DNA from: Reyranella sp.
GTDB lineage: Bacteria; Pseudomonadota; Alphaproteobacteria; Reyranellales; Reyranellaceae
NCBI GenBank assembly: GCA_019750135.1
Contig: JAIEOV010000008.1
Span: 62,001-126,000, forward strand
Length of the DNA: 64,000 nucleotides
Reading direction: 5' to 3'
Program-made: the position numbers and the translations under genes
The notes under the pieces: generated by a model
Told to the model about the DNA's origin: nothing
Databases searched by the model: none
Seen by the model: only the letters and a program-made list of their open reading frames with translations
Shown here: in pieces, positions 24,978 to 35,584 of the stretch
Layout of the letters: each line of letters begins with the position of its first letter
Numbering within the stretch: position 1 is the first letter of the stretch

Positions 24978-26161
24978 CGCCGGAACCCTCCGCCACGCTC
25001 GAAGCCGCCACCGCCGCCGCCGAAACCGCCACGGTCGAAGCTGCGATCGCCCCACGACGAACGGCCGCGGTCGTAGTCGCGGTTGACCTGCCCGCCGCGA
25101 TCGACGCCGTCGAAGGCGCTGCTGCGGTTTTCGCCGCCACGCTGCTGAGTGTTGCGGTTCGCCTGCTCGCGGTTGGTCGTGGCCTGCTCGCGGTTCGTCG
25201 CCGCCTGCTCACGATTGGTGGCAGCCTGCGAACGATTGGTGCCGTCGAGCTGGCCGCGGAACTGCTCGCGCTGCTGGGCGCCCGGCCGCGTCTGGTTGTA
25301 GCGCTCGCGCTCGGCCTGGGTGCGGTAGGGCACGCCATCGCGATGCGCCGGATCGTGCGCCCATTGGCCGTCGCGATAGCGGTTGGCATCGAAGTTGTTG
25401 GCGCTGATCGAGGTCGCGCGGTTGACGTTGACGGTGGTGTAGCTGGCGCCCCAGGCACCGCCGGCATAGCCCCAGTGCCAGCCGCCGAACATCGCCGCCC
25501 CGGCCGCGACACCCAGCCCGAACATCATGCCGGTCATCAACGCCGCGCCGTAGTTGGGCGGCGGCGGGTAGTAGACCGGCGGATAGGCCGGATAAGGCCA
25601 CGGCCCGTAGGCCCAGGTCGGATTATAGTACGGCACGTAGATGACTTCGGGATTGGCCGGCTCGATGACGATGGCGCTGTTGGATCCGGAGGTCTGCGTC
25701 GTGACCTTCTGCTGCGGCGTCGTCTTGAGGTTGCCGGCCGCGGCGGCCTTGGCGCGCAGCCGCTGGATGGAATCGGCCACGTCCTTCTGCTGGCCGATCA
25801 TCGCGTCGCCGAGCTTCTGGGTCCAATCGAGGTTGTTGTTCATCATCGACAGGACCTGCGGGAAGGCGACCAGCGACTTCACGCTGACGTCCCAGCTCTT
25901 GTCCTTGACCGCGGCGACCGCGGCATCGCCCTTGAGGTTGGGATTGGCCTGCGTCCAGCGCGTCGCTTCGACCACCTCCAGGGGATAGGTCGCCGCCATC
26001 AGGGTCTGCGACAGCAGGGCGTCGGGGTAGAGCGCGATCGGCGCCAGCATCTGGTCGAGTTGCTCGGGCGAGAAGGGCTTCTTTGAGTCCTGCGCCCAAA
26101 GCGCGGCCGGGCCCAGCGTCAGGGCCAGAGCCGACATGCCCAGCAGATGACGCCGTTTCAT
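24974..26161 (-). CDS. DUF3300 family protein with low-complexity C-terminus
   Basis: The 395-residue protein has a Tat-like signal (MKRRHLLGMSALALTLGPAA). The DUF3300 domain shows LAPIALYPDALLSQTLMAAT, YPLEVVEATRW and LVAFPQVLSMM. A hydrophobic Gly/Ala-rich central segment (around YGAALMTGMMFGLGVAAGAAMF) could span or contact a membrane. The last 130 residues are low complexity: four TNREQA-type units, then an R/G/D-rich tail. ATG 26161 is chosen over 26197 because it opens the signal. It is co-transcribed with DUF2950. Confidence 0.87.
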   Translation of the reverse strand: MKRRHLLGMSALALTLGPAALWAQDSKKPFSPEQLDQMLAPIALYPDALLSQTLMAATYPLEVVEATRWTQANPNLKGDAAVAAVKDKSWDVSVKSLVAFPQVLSMMNNNLDWTQKLGDAMIGQQKDVADSIQRLRAKAAAAGNLKTTPQQKVTTQTSGSNSAIVIEPANPEVIYVPYYNPTWAYGPWPYPAYPPVYYPPPPNYGAALMTGMMFGLGVAAGAAMFGGWHWGYAGGAWGASYTTVNVNRATSISANNFDANRYRDGQWAHDPAHRDGVPYRTQAERERYNQTRPGAQQREQFRGQLDGTNRSQAATNREQAATNREQATTNREQANRNTQQRGGENRSSAFDGVDRGGQVNRDYDRGRSSWGDRSFDRGGFGGGGGGFERGGGFRR

Positions 26162-26232
26162 GGTTCGCCTTTGTTTAGTGCTCGATGACGTTGCCACACA
26201 CTAGCGGTAGAGGATGCGTCCCGTCCAGCGCA

Positions 26233-28074
26233 TCACGCCAGGCGATAGACCTCGACCGGATCGTCGTGGCCTTTGACCATCCTTTTCTCCGGCTTGAGCG
26301 ACCCGAGGCCGAGCGCATCGTGGTCGCGGACGGCGCCTACGGTGCTGCCGCTGGCCAGCACGACGATATCCTCGCCCTCCTTCATGAACTCCTTGCCGAG
26401 CTGCTCGAAGCGCTGCGCCACGTTCACGGTGTCGCCGACCACGGTGAAGTTCACGCGGCCCGGCGCCCCGATATTGCCGACCACCACCGGGCCTGAGTGG
26501 AGCCCGATGCGCACGCGGATCGGCGGCTGGCCGGCGGCGCGGCGCATGGCGTTGTCCTCGGCGATGACGCGGGCAATGGCCAGGGCAGCCCGCACCGCGT
26601 GGTCGGCATGGTCCTCCATGCGCGACAGCCCGCCCCATACCGCCATCACGGCGTCGCCGATGTACTTGTCGATCACCCCCTGCTCATGGTCGATGCAGGC
26701 ACCGAGCAGGGCGAAGTGATGGTTCAGAAGCTCGGCGGTCTGCTGCTCGGGCAGGTCCTCGGCCTGCGGCGTGAATTCGACGATGTCGCTGAACATCACC
26801 GTGACGTTGCGGCGGCGCGAGCGCACGGCGTCCTCGCCGAGTTCCATCAACCGGAAGACCAGGCGGTGCGGCACGTAGGCGCCGAACCATTTGAGCGCGC
26901 CGCGCGCCTTGTCGAGGCTGTGACCGGCATCGTCGATCTCGCGCAGGCGTGAGCTGCGATGGAACGGCTGGTCGAACTCCAGGCGCTCGATCGACTCGGC
27001 CGCCGAGGTGATGGTGCGGATCGAGCGCGCCATGGACAGCCCGATCAGCAACGCCAGCAGCGCGGCGCCTCCAAGAGTCGCGGCGCCGACGATGGCGCCG
27101 TTGACCAGCCGGTCGACGTCGGTGTTGGCCTCCTCCAGCGGAAGGTACTGTCCGACCAGCCAGGGCTCGGGGCTGTAGCCTTCGAGCTTGCGGTAGACGA
27201 ACACCCAGCGTCGGCCCTCGGCCTCGATGACATGGCCGACATCGCCGAGGCTGCGCCCGAGCAGCGGGGTGCGGACGGGCGTCGACCAGATCCGCGCAAG
27301 CACGGGATCGTCGACTTCCTTGATGGTCGGCAATTCGCGCTCGGCGGTGAGGCCGAGACCACTCGGATCGACCAGGCGACGATGCGCCAGCACGCGATCG
27401 TGGCCGACCAGGATGAAATAGCGGTCCTCGCTCTCATGGCTTGCCTCGCCGATCAGCACCGACAGGTCGCCGAGCGCCACCGTGGCCACCAGGCCGCCGA
27501 TGAAGGCGTCGTCGATGCGCCGGATCGGCGTCCGCACGTTGAGCACCGGCTGCTTGAGGGCGTCGTCCCAGAACAGCGCGCCCCAGAAGGTGGTGCGCGC
27601 GGTCTGCAGTTGGCGGAAGCGCTCCAGGCCACGCGGCAGGTCTGTGAGCGAGACGGTGTCGCGGATCACCTGGCCGCCGTGGCGCCGGCTTACGCGGACC
27701 AATTTGAGGTCGAAGGTGACGAAGGCTGCCGTGGAGATCGCCGGCACCTGGGTCATCATCACCCACAGCGCCTCGCGCATGTCGGTCGCCGAGCTGATAT
27801 CGAGGCGGCCGCTGCCGGCGAGCGCGGCCACCATCTGCAGGCGATCGGTGACGGCATCGAGCTTGATCTTGATCGATGCAACCTGGGCATCGACGACGCG
27901 GCCCGCCCGGTCGAGCACGAACTTCTCGGCCGTGTTGGTGGCGCCCGCCAAGACCACGATGTAGGCGATGCCCGAGATCAGCGACAGCGAGATGAAGGCA
28001 AGCGCCAGCGCTGCGATGAGAGGCAGGCGCACGCGCGGTCTCGCGACGGAGCCATTGGAGGTCACGGTGGTCAC
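26233..28074 (-). CDS. membrane-bound class III adenylate/guanylate cyclase with Cache-like sensor
   Basis: The 613-residue protein has an N-terminal membrane helix (LIAALALAFISLSLISGIAYIV), a periplasmic region of about 270 residues resembling dCache sensors, a second helix (GAATLGGAALLALLIGLSM), a HAMP-like linker and a C-terminal cyclase domain. Catalytic features are the metal aspartates in MFSDIVEFT and DKYIGDAVMAVWG, and the transition-state Asn/Arg in VVGDTVNVAQRFEQ. It should make cAMP (or cGMP) in response to an extracytoplasmic signal. The GTG at 28074 (VTTVTSNG) is my start; the longer ATG at 28146 would translate a repeat hairpin. Confidence 0.88.
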   Translation of the reverse strand: MTTVTSNGSVARPRVRLPLIAALALAFISLSLISGIAYIVVLAGATNTAEKFVLDRAGRVVDAQVASIKIKLDAVTDRLQMVAALAGSGRLDISSATDMREALWVMMTQVPAISTAAFVTFDLKLVRVSRRHGGQVIRDTVSLTDLPRGLERFRQLQTARTTFWGALFWDDALKQPVLNVRTPIRRIDDAFIGGLVATVALGDLSVLIGEASHESEDRYFILVGHDRVLAHRRLVDPSGLGLTAERELPTIKEVDDPVLARIWSTPVRTPLLGRSLGDVGHVIEAEGRRWVFVYRKLEGYSPEPWLVGQYLPLEEANTDVDRLVNGAIVGAATLGGAALLALLIGLSMARSIRTITSAAESIERLEFDQPFHRSSRLREIDDAGHSLDKARGALKWFGAYVPHRLVFRLMELGEDAVRSRRRNVTVMFSDIVEFTPQAEDLPEQQTAELLNHHFALLGACIDHEQGVIDKYIGDAVMAVWGGLSRMEDHADHAVRAALAIARVIAEDNAMRRAAGQPPIRVRIGLHSGPVVVGNIGAPGRVNFTVVGDTVNVAQRFEQLGKEFMKEGEDIVVLASGSTVGAVRDHDALGLGSLKPEKRMVKGHDDPVEVYRLA

Positions 28075-28116
28075 GTCCGAAACATCATACGTCGTTCCGG
28101 CTGTGGGTTCCCCTCC

Positions 28117-28245
28117 CCTGCGCGGAAGCCGCGCAGGCAAAACCACCTCCCTGAGGAGCCGTGCGAAGCACGGCGTCCCGAAGGGTGGGCAACAGCACGA
28201 CTGAGGCCCACCCTTCGGGACGCGGCCCTATGGGCCGCTCCTCAG
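28117..28245. repeat. hairpin plus 95-bp imperfect inverted repeat
   Basis: A hairpin CCTGCGCGG-AAG-CCGCGCAGG spans 28117-28137. Next to it, arms at 28151-28190 and 28206-28245 are inverted copies (CTGAGGAGC and GCGTCCCGAAGGGTGGGC kept exactly) except that each arm carries its own small hairpin of different sequence. It lies between the cyclase start and the pckA 3' end, in the upstream region of the cyclase gene. Confidence 0.7.
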
Positions 28246-28310
28246 GGCGAGGTTTGCTCCTTGCGCCGCGGTCCCGATCGCCGCCTGCTCAAGGCGAGGT
28301 CGGCTGCTCT

Positions 28311-29918
<1,608 letters not shown>

Positions 29919-30098
29919 GGCGTTTCTCCTGTTCAAAGTCTTGATCAGCGAAATCTAGGACAACTCTAACTGGTCGGCCCTATGCGCTACTGGGACCAAT
30001 TTGGGGTGGCAAGAGGGCCCGCACGCCTGCGACAGTTTAGTGTCGAGGAATATGTGGATCAGATTTTGCAACCGCGAACAAGATGCCGCGGCGCGGAA

Positions 30099-30815
30099 TC
30101 AAACCGCCCTCGCCCTACCAACCAACGAAACCAACACCTTCCGAGCCTCGGAAGCCGCAGCCAGCGGTACGTCGAACGCCAGCCGAGCGACCTGCCCGCT
30201 CTGCCGCAGGTCGATCCCCTCGGCATCGATGCCGGTCATCTTCCAGTCACTGCCGGCCAGGCCCAGGAGCTTGCCGGCATAGAGCTGCACCGCGTCGGCA
30301 TGGTCGTCGTTCATGTGGCTGACAATGCCCGCTTCGGCATCGGCCAGGCCGTCGGCGGCCACGGCGTTCAGCTCGGCAGCGGAGAGCCATCGAATCTTGC
30401 CGAAGCCCGCCACCAGGTGAGCGCGCGCGACGGCCACCCGGTAGAAGTGGAAATCCTTGAAGCCCGCATACATTTCGGCGTCGGGGTGACGCGCCAGGAA
30501 ACGTCGGGCAAGACGCGCATCGTCGCTCCGCGCCGCGCGACCGACCAGCGTCACCCGCGGCCCGGTAAGGGGCTGGTCGAGGCCCTGGGTGCCGTCGAAC
30601 AACAGCGATACGCGGTCGTCGGCGGCAATGGCCTTGGTATGTTCGGCCAGGTCGCTCAGCAGCAGGATCGGCGACAGGTCATGGTCGACCGCGGCCAGCA
30701 CCAGGGAGGCGTACGGCCAGGACCCGCCCTCGGCGGACAGGGCGGTCGCCAGGGAGGCGCGGTCGAGGCCGCGCACCAGGTCGCGGACGCCGCGGGAGAT
30801 GTCCTCAGATTGCAT
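30099..30815 (-). CDS. pyridoxamine 5'-phosphate oxidase-like, HugZ-type protein with DUF2470
   Basis: The 238-residue protein has an FMN-binding split-barrel N-terminal half ([24 protein letters not shown]) and segment [22 protein letters not shown]-terminal DUF2470 domain follows, with [17 protein letters not shown]. This architecture is shared with HugZ/HutZ haem-utilisation proteins, so it may bind or degrade haem, but many relatives are of unknown function. The ATG at 30815 is chosen; a longer frame reaches into the chvI leader. It is divergent from chvI and sits upstream of pckA. Confidence 0.83.
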   Translation of the reverse strand: MQSEDISRGVRDLVRGLDRASLATALSAEGGSWPYASLVLAAVDHDLSPILLLSDLAEHTKAIAADDRVSLLFDGTQGLDQPLTGPRVTLVGRAARSDDARLARRFLARHPDAEMYAGFKDFHFYRVAVARAHLVAGFGKIRWLSAAELNAVAADGLADAEAGIVSHMNDDHADAVQLYAGKLLGLAGSDWKMTGIDAEGIDLRQSGQVARLAFDVPLAAASEARKVLVSLVGRARAV

Positions 30816-30936
30816 GATTTTTAGGGTTGGGAGCCAAAAGCGCCTTAATTCACTCACATCGATGGCAGATTGGGGCGGCGGCGGCAACGGCCCGGTCTGT
30901 GGTACCATTGCCCGCCCCGACAGGAGAAGCAACGCC

Positions 30937-31632
30937 GTGCGCAAAAACATCGCCCTGGTTGACGACGACCGCAACATCCTCACCTCCGTGTCGATGCTGC
31001 TCGAAGCCGAAGGGTTTCAGATCAAGACCTATAACGACGGCGCCTCGGCGCTGGAGGGGCTGAACCAGTCTCCGCCCGACCTCGGCATCTTCGACATCAA
31101 GATGCCGCGCATGGACGGCATGGAGCTGCTGAACCGCATCCGCAAGACCCAGCAGTTCCCGGTGATCTTCCTCACGTCGAAGGACGAGGAGATCGACGAG
31201 GTGCTGGGCCTGCGCATGGGCGCCGACGATTTCATCCGCAAGCCGTTCTCCCAGCGCCTGCTGCTGGAGCGCATCCGCGCCGTGCTGCGCCGCGCCGACG
31301 CCGGCGGCGCCAAGGGCGAGGCCGCGGCCGAGCGCATCGTGCGCGGCGAGCTGGTGCTCGATCCCTCGCGCCATCAGTGCACCTGGAAGGGCAAGGAGGT
31401 GCACCTCACCGTCACGGAGTTCCTGCTGTTGAAGTCGCTCGCCGAGCGGCCCGGTCACGTGAAGAACCGCGACCAGCTGATGGATGCGGCCTACGGCGAG
31501 ACGATCTACGTCGACGACCGCACGATCGACAGCCACATCAAGCGCGTGCGCCGCAAGTTCCGCGAGGTCGACGGCGAGTTCGAGCAGATCGAAACGCTTT
31601 ATGGCATCGGATACCGATACCGCGACGCCTGA
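30937..31632 (+). CDS. chvI: ChvI-type OmpR-family response regulator
   Basis: The 231 residues comprise a receiver domain with acidic pocket VDDDRN, probable phosphoacceptor D53 in [12 protein letters not shown] and the conserved Lys in FIRKPF. The winged-helix domain follows, with the recognition segment [20 protein letters not shown]. The GTG at 30937 has AGGAGA at good distance. It overlaps chvG by 32 bp. ChvI/ChvG is the alphaproteobacterial acid and envelope-stress two-component system, and the following hprK-rapZ-EIIA-HPr order is the usual one. Confidence 0.93.
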   Translation: MRKNIALVDDDRNILTSVSMLLEAEGFQIKTYNDGASALEGLNQSPPDLGIFDIKMPRMDGMELLNRIRKTQQFPVIFLTSKDEEIDEVLGLRMGADDFIRKPFSQRLLLERIRAVLRRADAGGAKGEAAAERIVRGELVLDPSRHQCTWKGKEVHLTVTEFLLLKSLAERPGHVKNRDQLMDAAYGETIYVDDRTIDSHIKRVRRKFREVDGEFEQIETLYGIGYRYRDA

Positions 31633-33367
31633 GCCCGGACGACGGTTCGGACTTCAGGGTCTGCGGGCGCGAATCGCCGCGGTGCTGGGGCACCGCGACG
31701 AGCTGCCGCCGCGCGCCGCCACCGCGAGCGAGACGCCGTCGCTGCTGCGCCGCCGGCGCAGCGCCACGCGGCGCTATTCGCCGCTCACCCGCCGCATCCT
31801 ACTGCTGAACATCATCCCGGTGGCGCTGCTGACCTTGGGCGCCGTCTATCTCAGCGACTACGAAGAGGAACTGATCGACGCCGAGCTCGCCTCGCTCGCC
31901 GTGCAGGGCGAGATGGTGGCGGCGGGCATCGGCGAGGTCGCCGTCGCCGGCGGCGAGACCACGGTCAACCGCCTCGACGCCGACGCCGCCCGCCAGCTCC
32001 TCACACGGCTGGTACGGCCGACCGGCGTGCGCGCCCGCCTGTTCAGCGAGACCGGCGAGCTCCTGGGCGATTCCGCCGTCCTGAGCGACGCCAGCCGCAT
32101 CCATGTCATGCCGCTGCCGCCGCCGCAGGCCCTGCCCGTGGTCGAGCCGCACTGGGGCGAGAAGATCGGCGACTGGGTCGCGCGCCAGCTGTCGCGCGTC
32201 GACCGCTTCCCCGAGTATGTCGAGCGCGCCGTGCCCACGGTGCGCGACTTCCCCGAGGCGGCGAGCGCCTTGCGCGGCTTCAACGCGTCGGCGGTGCGCG
32301 TCTCGCCCGACGGCATGCTGGTCCTGAGCGCCGCCGTGCCGGTGCAGCGCTACAAGCAGGTTCTGGGCGCGCTGATGCTGACGCGGGACAATCGCGCCAT
32401 CGCCGCGTCGCTGCGCGAGGTGCGCTACGACATGATGGTGATCGCGGCGGCGGCGCTCGGCATCACCGTGCTGCTGTCGCTCTACCTTGCCGGCACCATC
32501 ACCCAGCCGATCGTGCGGCTGGCCCGCGCCGCCGACGACGTGCGGCTGGCGCGCGAAAGCCGGCCGGAGATCCCCGACCTCGGCAAGCGCGGCGACGAGA
32601 TCGGCGACCTGAACGATGCGCTGCGCTCGATGACCGACGCGCTATGGCAGCGCATCGGCACCATCGAGAGCTTCGCCGCGGACGTGGCGCACGAGCTCAA
32701 GAACCCGCTGACCTCGTTGCGTTCGGCGATCGAGGTGGCGGCGCGGCCCAATCTCGATCCGGAGCGGCGCGAGAAGCTGATGGGCATCGTGCTCGACGAC
32801 ATCAACCGGCTGAACCGGCTGATCACCGACATCTCGGAAGCCTCGCGGCTCGACGCCGAGCTGATGCGCGGCGAGGTCAAGCAGGTCGACCTCAACGCGC
32901 TGCTGGGCGACATGATCAACCATTACGCCGCCACGGCGGTGCAGAAGGGCGGCGTCGAGGTCGAGTACCGGCTGGCGACCAATCCGCCGTTCCTGGCGCA
33001 TGGCCATGACGGCCGCTACGGCCAGGTGTTCCGCAACGTCATCGACAATGCGATCTCCTTCAGCCCGTCGGGCTCGAAGATCGTGGTCGAGCTCGGCCGT
33101 GCGCCACGCGGCGGGCCGTTCATCGTCACCATCGACGACCAGGGGCCGGGCATTCCCGAGGACAACCTCGAATCGATCTTCGAGCGCTTCTATTCCGAGC
33201 GGCCGACCGAGCATTTCGGCCAGCATTCGGGCCTCGGCCTCTCGATCTGCCGCCAGATCATGGAGACCTATGGCGGCGCGATCTCGGCCTCCAACCGCCG
33301 TGCGCCGGACGGCCGCATCCTCGGCGCGCGGTTCACCGTGCGGGTGCCCGCCGGCGACCGCAAGTGA
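31601..33367 (+). CDS. chvG: ChvG-type sensor histidine kinase
   Basis: The 588-residue inner-membrane kinase has one helix near residue 75 ([20 protein letters not shown]), a periplasmic sensor of about 220 residues, a second helix ([20 protein letters not shown]) and a HAMP domain. The H-box is [19 protein letters not shown]. The ATPase has N-box [14 protein letters not shown]1 [11 protein letters not shown] and G2 [11 protein letters not shown]. The ATG at 31601 lies inside chvI, so the two are coupled. About 70 N-terminal cytoplasmic residues, rich in Arg and Thr, precede the first helix, as in other ChvG proteins. Confidence 0.93.
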   Translation: MASDTDTATPEPGRRFGLQGLRARIAAVLGHRDELPPRAATASETPSLLRRRRSATRRYSPLTRRILLLNIIPVALLTLGAVYLSDYEEELIDAELASLAVQGEMVAAGIGEVAVAGGETTVNRLDADAARQLLTRLVRPTGVRARLFSETGELLGDSAVLSDASRIHVMPLPPPQALPVVEPHWGEKIGDWVARQLSRVDRFPEYVERAVPTVRDFPEAASALRGFNASAVRVSPDGMLVLSAAVPVQRYKQVLGALMLTRDNRAIAASLREVRYDMMVIAAAALGITVLLSLYLAGTITQPIVRLARAADDVRLARESRPEIPDLGKRGDEIGDLNDALRSMTDALWQRIGTIESFAADVAHELKNPLTSLRSAIEVAARPNLDPERREKLMGIVLDDINRLNRLITDISEASRLDAELMRGEVKQVDLNALLGDMINHYAATAVQKGGVEVEYRLATNPPFLAHGHDGRYGQVFRNVIDNAISFSPSGSKIVVELGRAPRGGPFIVTIDDQGPGIPEDNLESIFERFYSERPTEHFGQHSGLGLSICRQIMETYGGAISASNRRAPDGRILGARFTVRVPAGDRK

Positions 33368-33373
33368 TCGTCC

Positions 33374-33448
33374 TCCGGACCGCGCGCTTCCAGCGCGCTC
33401 ATGATCATGAGCGAGATCATGAGCGAGCCGGAGGCTCGCGGGTCCGGA
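33374..33448. repeat. REP-like paired hairpin between chvG and hprK
   Basis: Outer arms TCCGGACC (33374-33381) and GGTCCGGA (33441-33448) enclose two hairpins, GCGCGC-TTCCA-GCGCGC (33382-33398) and GCGAGCC-GGA-GGCTCGC (33423-33439), with a palindromic CTCATGATCATGAG between them. The layout matches the repeats at 8988 and 23351, with different stems. It falls inside an operon and could set differential mRNA stability. Confidence 0.65.
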
Positions 33449-33453
33449 AGACC

Positions 33454-33894
33454 ATGACACGCGTCCACGCGACGTGCGTGGCGTTGCGCCAGGGCAGAAC
33501 ATGGCGGGCCGTGCTGCTGCGCGGGCCGTCGGGCGCCGGCAAGTCCGATCTCGCGCTGCGCCTGATCGAGACCGGCTGGCGCCTGGTGGCCGACGACCAG
33601 ACCGAGCTCAGCCGCGAGGGCAAGCAGTTGTTCGCCACCGTACCGGCGCGCATAGCCGGCATGATCGAAGCGCGCGGGCTCGGCATCGTGAAGGTCGCCC
33701 GTGATCAATTGGTGAGACGCGCGCCGGTCGCCCTGCTGGTCGATCTCGCTCATCCCGAGCGAATCGAGCGATTGCCCGAGCCTGCGAGCGAGACTCTCCT
33801 GGGAATCGAGCTGCCGCTGGTTTCACTGGCGCCGTTCGAAGCGTCCGCCTCTGCAAAGTTGCGCCTTGCCTTGACGCAAATCGCCAACGCATGA
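33454..33894 (+). CDS. hprK: short HPr kinase/phosphorylase
   Basis: The 146 residues contain only the catalytic domain: Walker A LLRGPSGAGKSDLALRLIE (K30), then VADDQTELSREG and the segment GMIEARGLGIVKV typical of HprK. The N-terminal domain of the Firmicute enzyme is absent, as is normal in alphaproteobacteria, so this is not a truncation. It would phosphorylate HPr on its regulatory serine. The ATG at 33454 follows the REP-like repeat; a longer frame would translate the repeat. Confidence 0.88.
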   Translation: MTRVHATCVALRQGRTWRAVLLRGPSGAGKSDLALRLIETGWRLVADDQTELSREGKQLFATVPARIAGMIEARGLGIVKVARDQLVRRAPVALLVDLAHPERIERLPEPASETLLGIELPLVSLAPFEASASAKLRLALTQIANA

Positions 33895-33910
33895 TCGGCA
33901 AACTTCAGCC

Positions 33911-34852
33911 ATGCCCGACAGCCCGGCGACCTCGATCACCATCGACCAGCGCGACGCGCGACGCCCATTCGTCCTGGTGACGGGGCTGAGCGGCGCCGGC
34001 CGCGGCACCGCGCTCGCCGCCCTCGAGGACATGGGCTACGTCGCCGTCGACAACGTACCGTTGCCGCTGCTCGGCGACCTGATGCGCTCGACCGCCGGCA
34101 GCCCCGGCGAGATGGCTGCCCCCCTTGCCTTCGGCGTCGACACCCGCACCTACGGCTTCGAGCCGCAGGACCTGGTGCGGCGCGTCCACGAGCTTCGCCT
34201 GCGGTCCGACATCGCCGTGCGCCTGCTGTTCCTCGACTGCGACAGCGAGACGCTGCAGCGGCGCTACACCGAATCGCGGCGGCCGCATCCGCTGGCGCCC
34301 GACCGGCCGGTCAAGGACGGCATCGGCGAGGAGCGCAAGCAGCTCGGCTGGGTGCGCGATTCGGCCGACGTCGTGGTCGACACCTCGGCATTGTCGCCGC
34401 ACCAGTTCAAGCAGCTCCTGGTCGGCCACTTCGCCTTGGGCCGCAGCCTCGGCACGCGGCTCTCGGTGATGTCGTTCTCCTATCGCCGGGGCCTGCCGCG
34501 CGAAGCCGACCTGGTGTTCGACGTGCGTTTCCTGAAGAACCCGCATTACGAGCCGGCACTGAAGCCGTTGACCGGACGCAACCAGGCGGTCGCCGCCTTC
34601 GTCGCCAGCGACCCCGGCTACCGGCCGTTCATCGATTCGCTCAAGGGCTTGGTCGGGCCGCTGCTGCCCCGTTTCGACGCCGAGGGCAAGAGCTATTTGA
34701 CCATCGCCATCGGTTGTACAGGCGGCCGGCACCGGTCGGTGGCGGTCGCCGAGGAGCTGGCAGGGTGGTTGCGCGGCGCGGGCCGCTCGGTCACTCTCTC
34801 GCACCGGGACGCCGAGCAAGCCGGGGAGGCTGGGGCTGGCGGTGCAGGGTAG
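33911..34852 (+). CDS. rapZ: RapZ/YvcJ family nucleotide- and RNA-binding protein
   Basis: The 313-residue protein has P-loop GLSGAGRGTALAALEDMGYV near residue 25, followed by VDNVPLPLL. The C-terminal domain carries the conserved GCTGGRHRSVAVAEEL of RapZ. In enterobacteria RapZ guides RNase E to GlmZ; in alphaproteobacteria the target is not established. The P-loop lysine is replaced by arginine (R31) and the next Ser/Thr by Gly, which may weaken nucleotide hydrolysis. The gene starts 16 bp after hprK and belongs to the regulatory PTS operon. Confidence 0.9.
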   Translation: MPDSPATSITIDQRDARRPFVLVTGLSGAGRGTALAALEDMGYVAVDNVPLPLLGDLMRSTAGSPGEMAAPLAFGVDTRTYGFEPQDLVRRVHELRLRSDIAVRLLFLDCDSETLQRRYTESRRPHPLAPDRPVKDGIGEERKQLGWVRDSADVVVDTSALSPHQFKQLLVGHFALGRSLGTRLSVMSFSYRRGLPREADLVFDVRFLKNPHYEPALKPLTGRNQAVAAFVASDPGYRPFIDSLKGLVGPLLPRFDAEGKSYLTIAIGCTGGRHRSVAVAEELAGWLRGAGRSVTLSHRDAEQAGEAGAGGAG

Positions 34853-34861
34853 AGCATACGA

Positions 34862-35266
34862 ATGATTGGCATCGTACTGGTGACCCACGGCAATCTGGCG
34901 CGTGAATTCATCGCCGCCATGGAACATGTCGTCGGTCCGCAGCAGAGCGTCGCGGCAGTCTGCATCGGCGCCGACGACGACATGGAAAAGCGGCGCGCCG
35001 AGATTCTGGAGAGCGCCAAGTCCTGCGACACAGGCGATGGCGTGATCGTGCTGACCGACATGTTCGGCGGCACACCTTCGAACCTCGCCATCTCGATCAT
35101 GGAGCAGGCGCACATAGAGGTTCTGGCCGGCGTCAACCTGCCGATGCTGGTGAAGCTCGCCTCGGTGCGCACCCGGCCGATCGCGGAGGCTGTGCGCATG
35201 GCCCAGGAGGCCGGCCGCAAGTACATCACGGTCGCCTCGCGCATCCTGGCCAAGGAAGCTTCGTGA
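34862..35266 (+). CDS. PTS mannose-type EIIA component (regulatory PTS)
   Basis: This is a 134-residue EIIA-Man-fold protein. The phosphorylated histidine should be H9 in GIVLVTHGNLAREFI, and VLTDMFGGTPSNLAI is the second family signature. No EIIB, EIIC or EIID is present, so it probably works in signalling, receiving phosphate from HPr as in other alphaproteobacterial PTS loci where it is called manX or ptsM. It is followed by HPr with a GTGA overlap. Confidence 0.9.
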   Translation: MIGIVLVTHGNLAREFIAAMEHVVGPQQSVAAVCIGADDDMEKRRAEILESAKSCDTGDGVIVLTDMFGGTPSNLAISIMEQAHIEVLAGVNLPMLVKLASVRTRPIAEAVRMAQEAGRKYITVASRILAKEAS

Positions 35267-35577
35267 CGGATGATGCTTCGCCCGACGGGGCCGCTGACGC
35301 CAGCATCGGAGCGCTCCGGCGCACTCTCCCCATCGCCAACAAGCGCGGCCTGCACGCGCGCGCCGCCGCCAAGTTCGTGCGCACCGCTGGCCAGTTCGAC
35401 GCCCTGGTGCGCGTCTCCTTCAAGGGCCAGGAAGTCTCCGGCCTCTCCATCATGGGCCTGATGATGCTGGCCGCCGGCATCGGCAGCGAGATCGAGGTCG
35501 CCTGCTCCGGGAAGCAGGCGACGGACGCGATGGCGGCGATCTCGGCCCTGGTCGAAGGCAAGTTCGGCGAGGAGTAG
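35263..35577 (+). CDS. HPr family phosphocarrier protein
   Basis: The 104 residues are a little longer than usual because of an N-terminal acidic extension of about 17. Active-site H31 lies in NKRGLHARAAAKF and regulatory S62 in SGLSIMGLMML, the target of the HprK encoded upstream. The GTG start at 35263 overlaps the EIIA stop. With hprK, rapZ and EIIA it forms the regulatory phosphotransfer chain; the EI gene must lie elsewhere. Confidence 0.92.
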   Translation: MTDDASPDGAADASIGALRRTLPIANKRGLHARAAAKFVRTAGQFDALVRVSFKGQEVSGLSIMGLMMLAAGIGSEIEVACSGKQATDAMAAISALVEGKFGEE

Positions 35578-35584
35578 CGCCGCG

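Noticed and set aside
30060-30130. A tRNA-like T-arm (GGTTTGATTCC and a GC-rich end) on the minus strand
   Set aside because: The T-loop lacks the conserved C56, no acceptor, D-arm or anticodon stem can be formed, and part of it codes the end of the HugZ-type protein. At most a chance or remnant.
33454-33894. hprK as a truncated pseudogene
   Set aside because: A catalytic-domain-only HprK of about 145 residues is normal in alphaproteobacteria, and its P-loop is intact.
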